Assembly (NCBI GenBank): GCA_963920765.1
Contig: OY987242.1
Location: 19,492,002-19,556,001 of the forward strand
Origin: Ulota crispa
Taxonomy: Eukaryota; Streptophyta; Bryopsida; Orthotrichales; Orthotrichaceae
DNA length: 64,000 nt
Direction: 5' to 3'
Shown: one piece after another, positions 61,721-64,000 of the stretch
Layout: the number at the start of each line of letters is the position of its first letter
How positions within the stretch are numbered: position 1 is the first letter of the stretch
Notes under the pieces: generated by a model
The model's database searches: none
Seen by the model: the letters and a program-made list of their open reading frames with translations, nothing else
What the model was told of the DNA's origin: nothing
Made by a program: the position numbers and the translations under genes

Positions 61721-62587
61721 AGGGTGTTTGGTGTTTTATATTTAGGGCATTCTTTATTGCTTCAACTTACTCCAGTTTTTTTTAAAGGTTATGAAAAAGA
61801 GCACAAAGTCAAAAATCCTCCCACTTATTAGTATAGATAAACCTAACATTTACAACCTTTAGAGGAGCAGAACTTAATTCATACCTAGACTCCACACTAC
61901 TGCAATTTTTTTTCCTCTTTCTAAATTAGCTGTTTTTAGAGAAGCCAACATCATTTATGAGAACTCCTAGTTTTTACAAATGCATGATATTAATTAAGAA
62001 TAATTGCAATTGGTTTTTTAATACTGCACATCAGTTTTTTTGCAATTGGTTGAAAATCAATGCACCAACTGCATATGTGTAAAGAACAAATTAGTGGCTA
62101 TCTAAATCCAACACCAAAATTTCCGATTTGTTGACAAAGATATTTTTACGTTGGCATAGTTGTCCAAGGGAATGGTTCACACCATGTTGAAAATCCAAAG
62201 TCCCATCAAATCTTCAAGTTCTAATTGGTCAGGGTTTAAAAATTAGAATTTAAAGCTTAGTCATAATCTCAAGTCTTAAAGTTACTTTTTCCTTAACAAA
62301 TATGCTGATTATATATTTTTTGGAAATTTAAGCAATAAGGAAGAAAAACTTTGTTGTAAGAGTTAGATTCAATAAAAATAGAAATCCAATTTGAGACTCA
62401 AGTCTTGACAATTTTGTGTGACTAAAATACACGGCAAAAATTAATAAAGTTAGAATGAAAATGAAAATAAAAGTAAAAAATAATAATTGTCCTTCACTTG
62501 CAAGGTCCACAAAGCTGGGATCTGGCTTTGAATAGGATCTTATAAATTTAAGTGTTGAGACATACGGTGAAGTTTTTTAAGCTGACT
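61721..62587. other. AT-rich intergenic
   Basis: Nothing supportable. Confidence 0.45.
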
Positions 62588-62866
62588 TTTAACTCTCAAC
62601 CAACCAAAATTTTGAGAGACTTGGAACATGGACATAATGCGAAGCTATTAATAAGTCCCAACATCCAACTCTTGACCAACCAACCAAATTTTGTGATGTT
62701 CATAAAAATTAGGACATGAAAAAAGTATTACACTGTTAGAGGTCGTTCATATGTACTATGTCCCACGTCCTAAGTCTCATTGAAATATTAGAAGTTTGAT
62801 TAGTAGAAATTTATAATTGTAAAAATGTTGCTTCACACTATGTTCCATGTCCCAAGTCCCAATTCA
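62588..62866. repeat. Inverted-repeat element with AACCAACCA motif
   Basis: ACTTGGAACATGGACATAATG near the left is mirrored by CACTATGTTCCATGTCCCAAG at the right. A related copy begins at about 63921. Confidence 0.6.
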
Positions 62867-63507
62867 TGCAAAAATGCCTACATGACATTATTTTTTGAAA
62901 GTTTTAACGCCAACAAAGTAGGAAATTTGCTCAAAAAATAAGGAATAAGGTACATGCTTTGGTCCTTACAACATTTTTTTGTATAAAAAAAGTGCAAAAA
63001 AGAAAAGAAAAGAAAAAGAAAAAAGTGATTGTCCCTTATATCCTAACAAGGTTGAGATCTGGTGTTGAGATGGGGTGGCGTACAAAGTTGGGATGTAGGA
63101 CATAGAGTGAGGTAGTATGCTCAAATTGCAACCCCTTGATGTAAAGCATCCCATAGGTAGTTCAAGAATGGATATGGCATGGTTTATGAATGGATATTTG
63201 TAAGTCATAGAAGAAAATGTATATTCTATTGTAATACCCAATCATATTCCTTGATTCCACCTCATCTCTTTACAAGTTGAAGGGGAACTGTTTATGGGAG
63301 ACCTAGAGTCACAAATAGGTGCCTACTAAAGAAAATTTTGAAAATCCATCAACAATTCAATAATGCTTCAAAGTATCAAATGAAAATTATATTACATTTT
63401 GCATCTACTTCTCTTTATCCAAAAATTACACAAAAAATCTTCTTGTCTCAAAAGGCCCATGAAAAGGCATGCCGGCCTTGAAAGTGATGGTTTTAGAGCA
63501 TACTACC
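62867..63507. other. AT-rich intergenic
   Basis: Nothing supportable. Confidence 0.45.
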
Positions 63508-63886
63508 TTAGGGCATCTCTTGCAGCACGCTTTGTAACACTTGGATACATGAGATTTCACAAGGAGAATGATGCAAACCTTCACGGCAAGGCTTGAAGCT
63601 CTCCTGCGGCCCTAAAACCTTCCGGACTTGCACCTGCGTTATAACAAATTGCACGGGTACACCTGGCTATGGAGTGGGGTCGTGAGTGAACAGTGCGTGA
63701 ACAATGCTTGCCAGGGATCGTGAAGGGGGCCTGGAGAAAGCTGAAATTTGACAGGTATGCGGCTCAATCTAAAAACCCCACAACATGCATAGGGACGTGT
63801 TGAGTGCTATTGGGGACTTGAATCGCAGAAGCTGTTATGGGTTGATCGAAAAGGGCTATTCTAACGTGCTGCAGAAGATGCTCTTA
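63508..63886. mobile_element. PIF/Harbinger-like miniature element, GC-rich
   Basis: TTA-GGGCATCTCTTGCAGCACG at the left and CGTGCTGCAGAAGATGCTC-TTA at the right. A 3 bp TTA duplication and GRGCATCT ends fit Tourist/PIF-Harbinger elements. The interior (373 bp) is much richer in GC than its surroundings, which suggests a recent arrival or an acquired segment. Confidence 0.72.
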
Positions 63887-63920
63887 GTGTGAAGCACCCT
63901 TTGTTACAATGTTCAGGAGT

Positions 63921-64000
63921 GGGCCAACTAACCAACCAGATTTTGAGAGGTTGAGTGAGAATTGGGACTTGGGACTTGGGACATGGTGCGAAGCGGCAAG
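63921..64000. repeat. Second copy of the AACCAACCA element, cut by window edge
   Basis: AACCAACCAGATTTTGAGAG followed by TTGGGACTTGGGACATGG matches the element at 62588-62866. It includes a local duplication of GGGACTT. Confidence 0.6.

Noticed and set aside
1-64000. CRISPR arrays, bacterial operons, organelle insertions
   Set aside because: No direct-repeat/spacer pattern, and spliced eukaryotic genes throughout; no segment could be matched to plastid or mitochondrial genes.

Overview
The window comes from a plant nuclear genome, most likely a land plant or close streptophyte relative. Two spliced genes are recognisable: a FLX-like coiled-coil protein (a family I know from plants) and a PPIL1/CYP18-2 type cyclophilin. 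Both have GT-AG introns of 0.2-1.4 kb. The DNA is strongly AT-rich and nearly all gene-free space consists of degenerate palindromic or terminal-inverted-repeat elements, including CACTA-, Stowaway- and PIF/Harbinger-like miniature elements known from plants. The species cannot be named from sequence alone.

Layout. 1-4.8 kb: AT-rich DNA with foldback elements. 4.9-12.7 kb: a candidate exon (4884-5026), then two well-supported 3' exons (11314-12388, 12480-12670) of an unrecognised gene. Its product has a hydrophobic N-terminus, a long Lys-rich region, an extreme Asp/Glu tract and a Tyr/Asn/Gln-rich tail. Three consecutive palindromes lie between (7.7-10.1 kb). 12.7-18.4 kb: gene-poor DNA with a GC-richer island of unknown nature (15.3-16.3 kb) and several foldbacks. 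18.49-20.84 kb, minus strand: an intact six-exon cyclophilin gene, 161 residues, with a telo-box in its 5' region and two foldback elements just upstream. 22.5-28.5 kb: repeats. 28.93-32.91 kb, plus strand: an intact five-exon FLX-like gene, 312 residues, with a 0.92 kb inverted-repeat element inside intron 1. 33-64 kb: no intact gene seen, only elements, microsatellites, a LINE-like fragment (39.4 kb) and a GC-richer island (54.8-55.2 kb).

The most distinctive signal is a large family of elements whose ends read CCCCTAAAGGACC (or variants) and which are bordered on both sides by TTAA. About twenty copies, relics or solo ends are visible, from about 0.18 to 0.95 kb, with two different end modules (A and B), mirror-image foldback derivatives, one clear nested insertion into TTAA, and an internal coding-like segment shared by three copies. 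TTAA borders plus CCC-starting ends resemble piggyBac-type elements, which would be notable in a plant; this assignment is inference.

No operon-like or pathway link joins the three genes. Exon coordinates were built by hand from splice sites, phase and family similarity.
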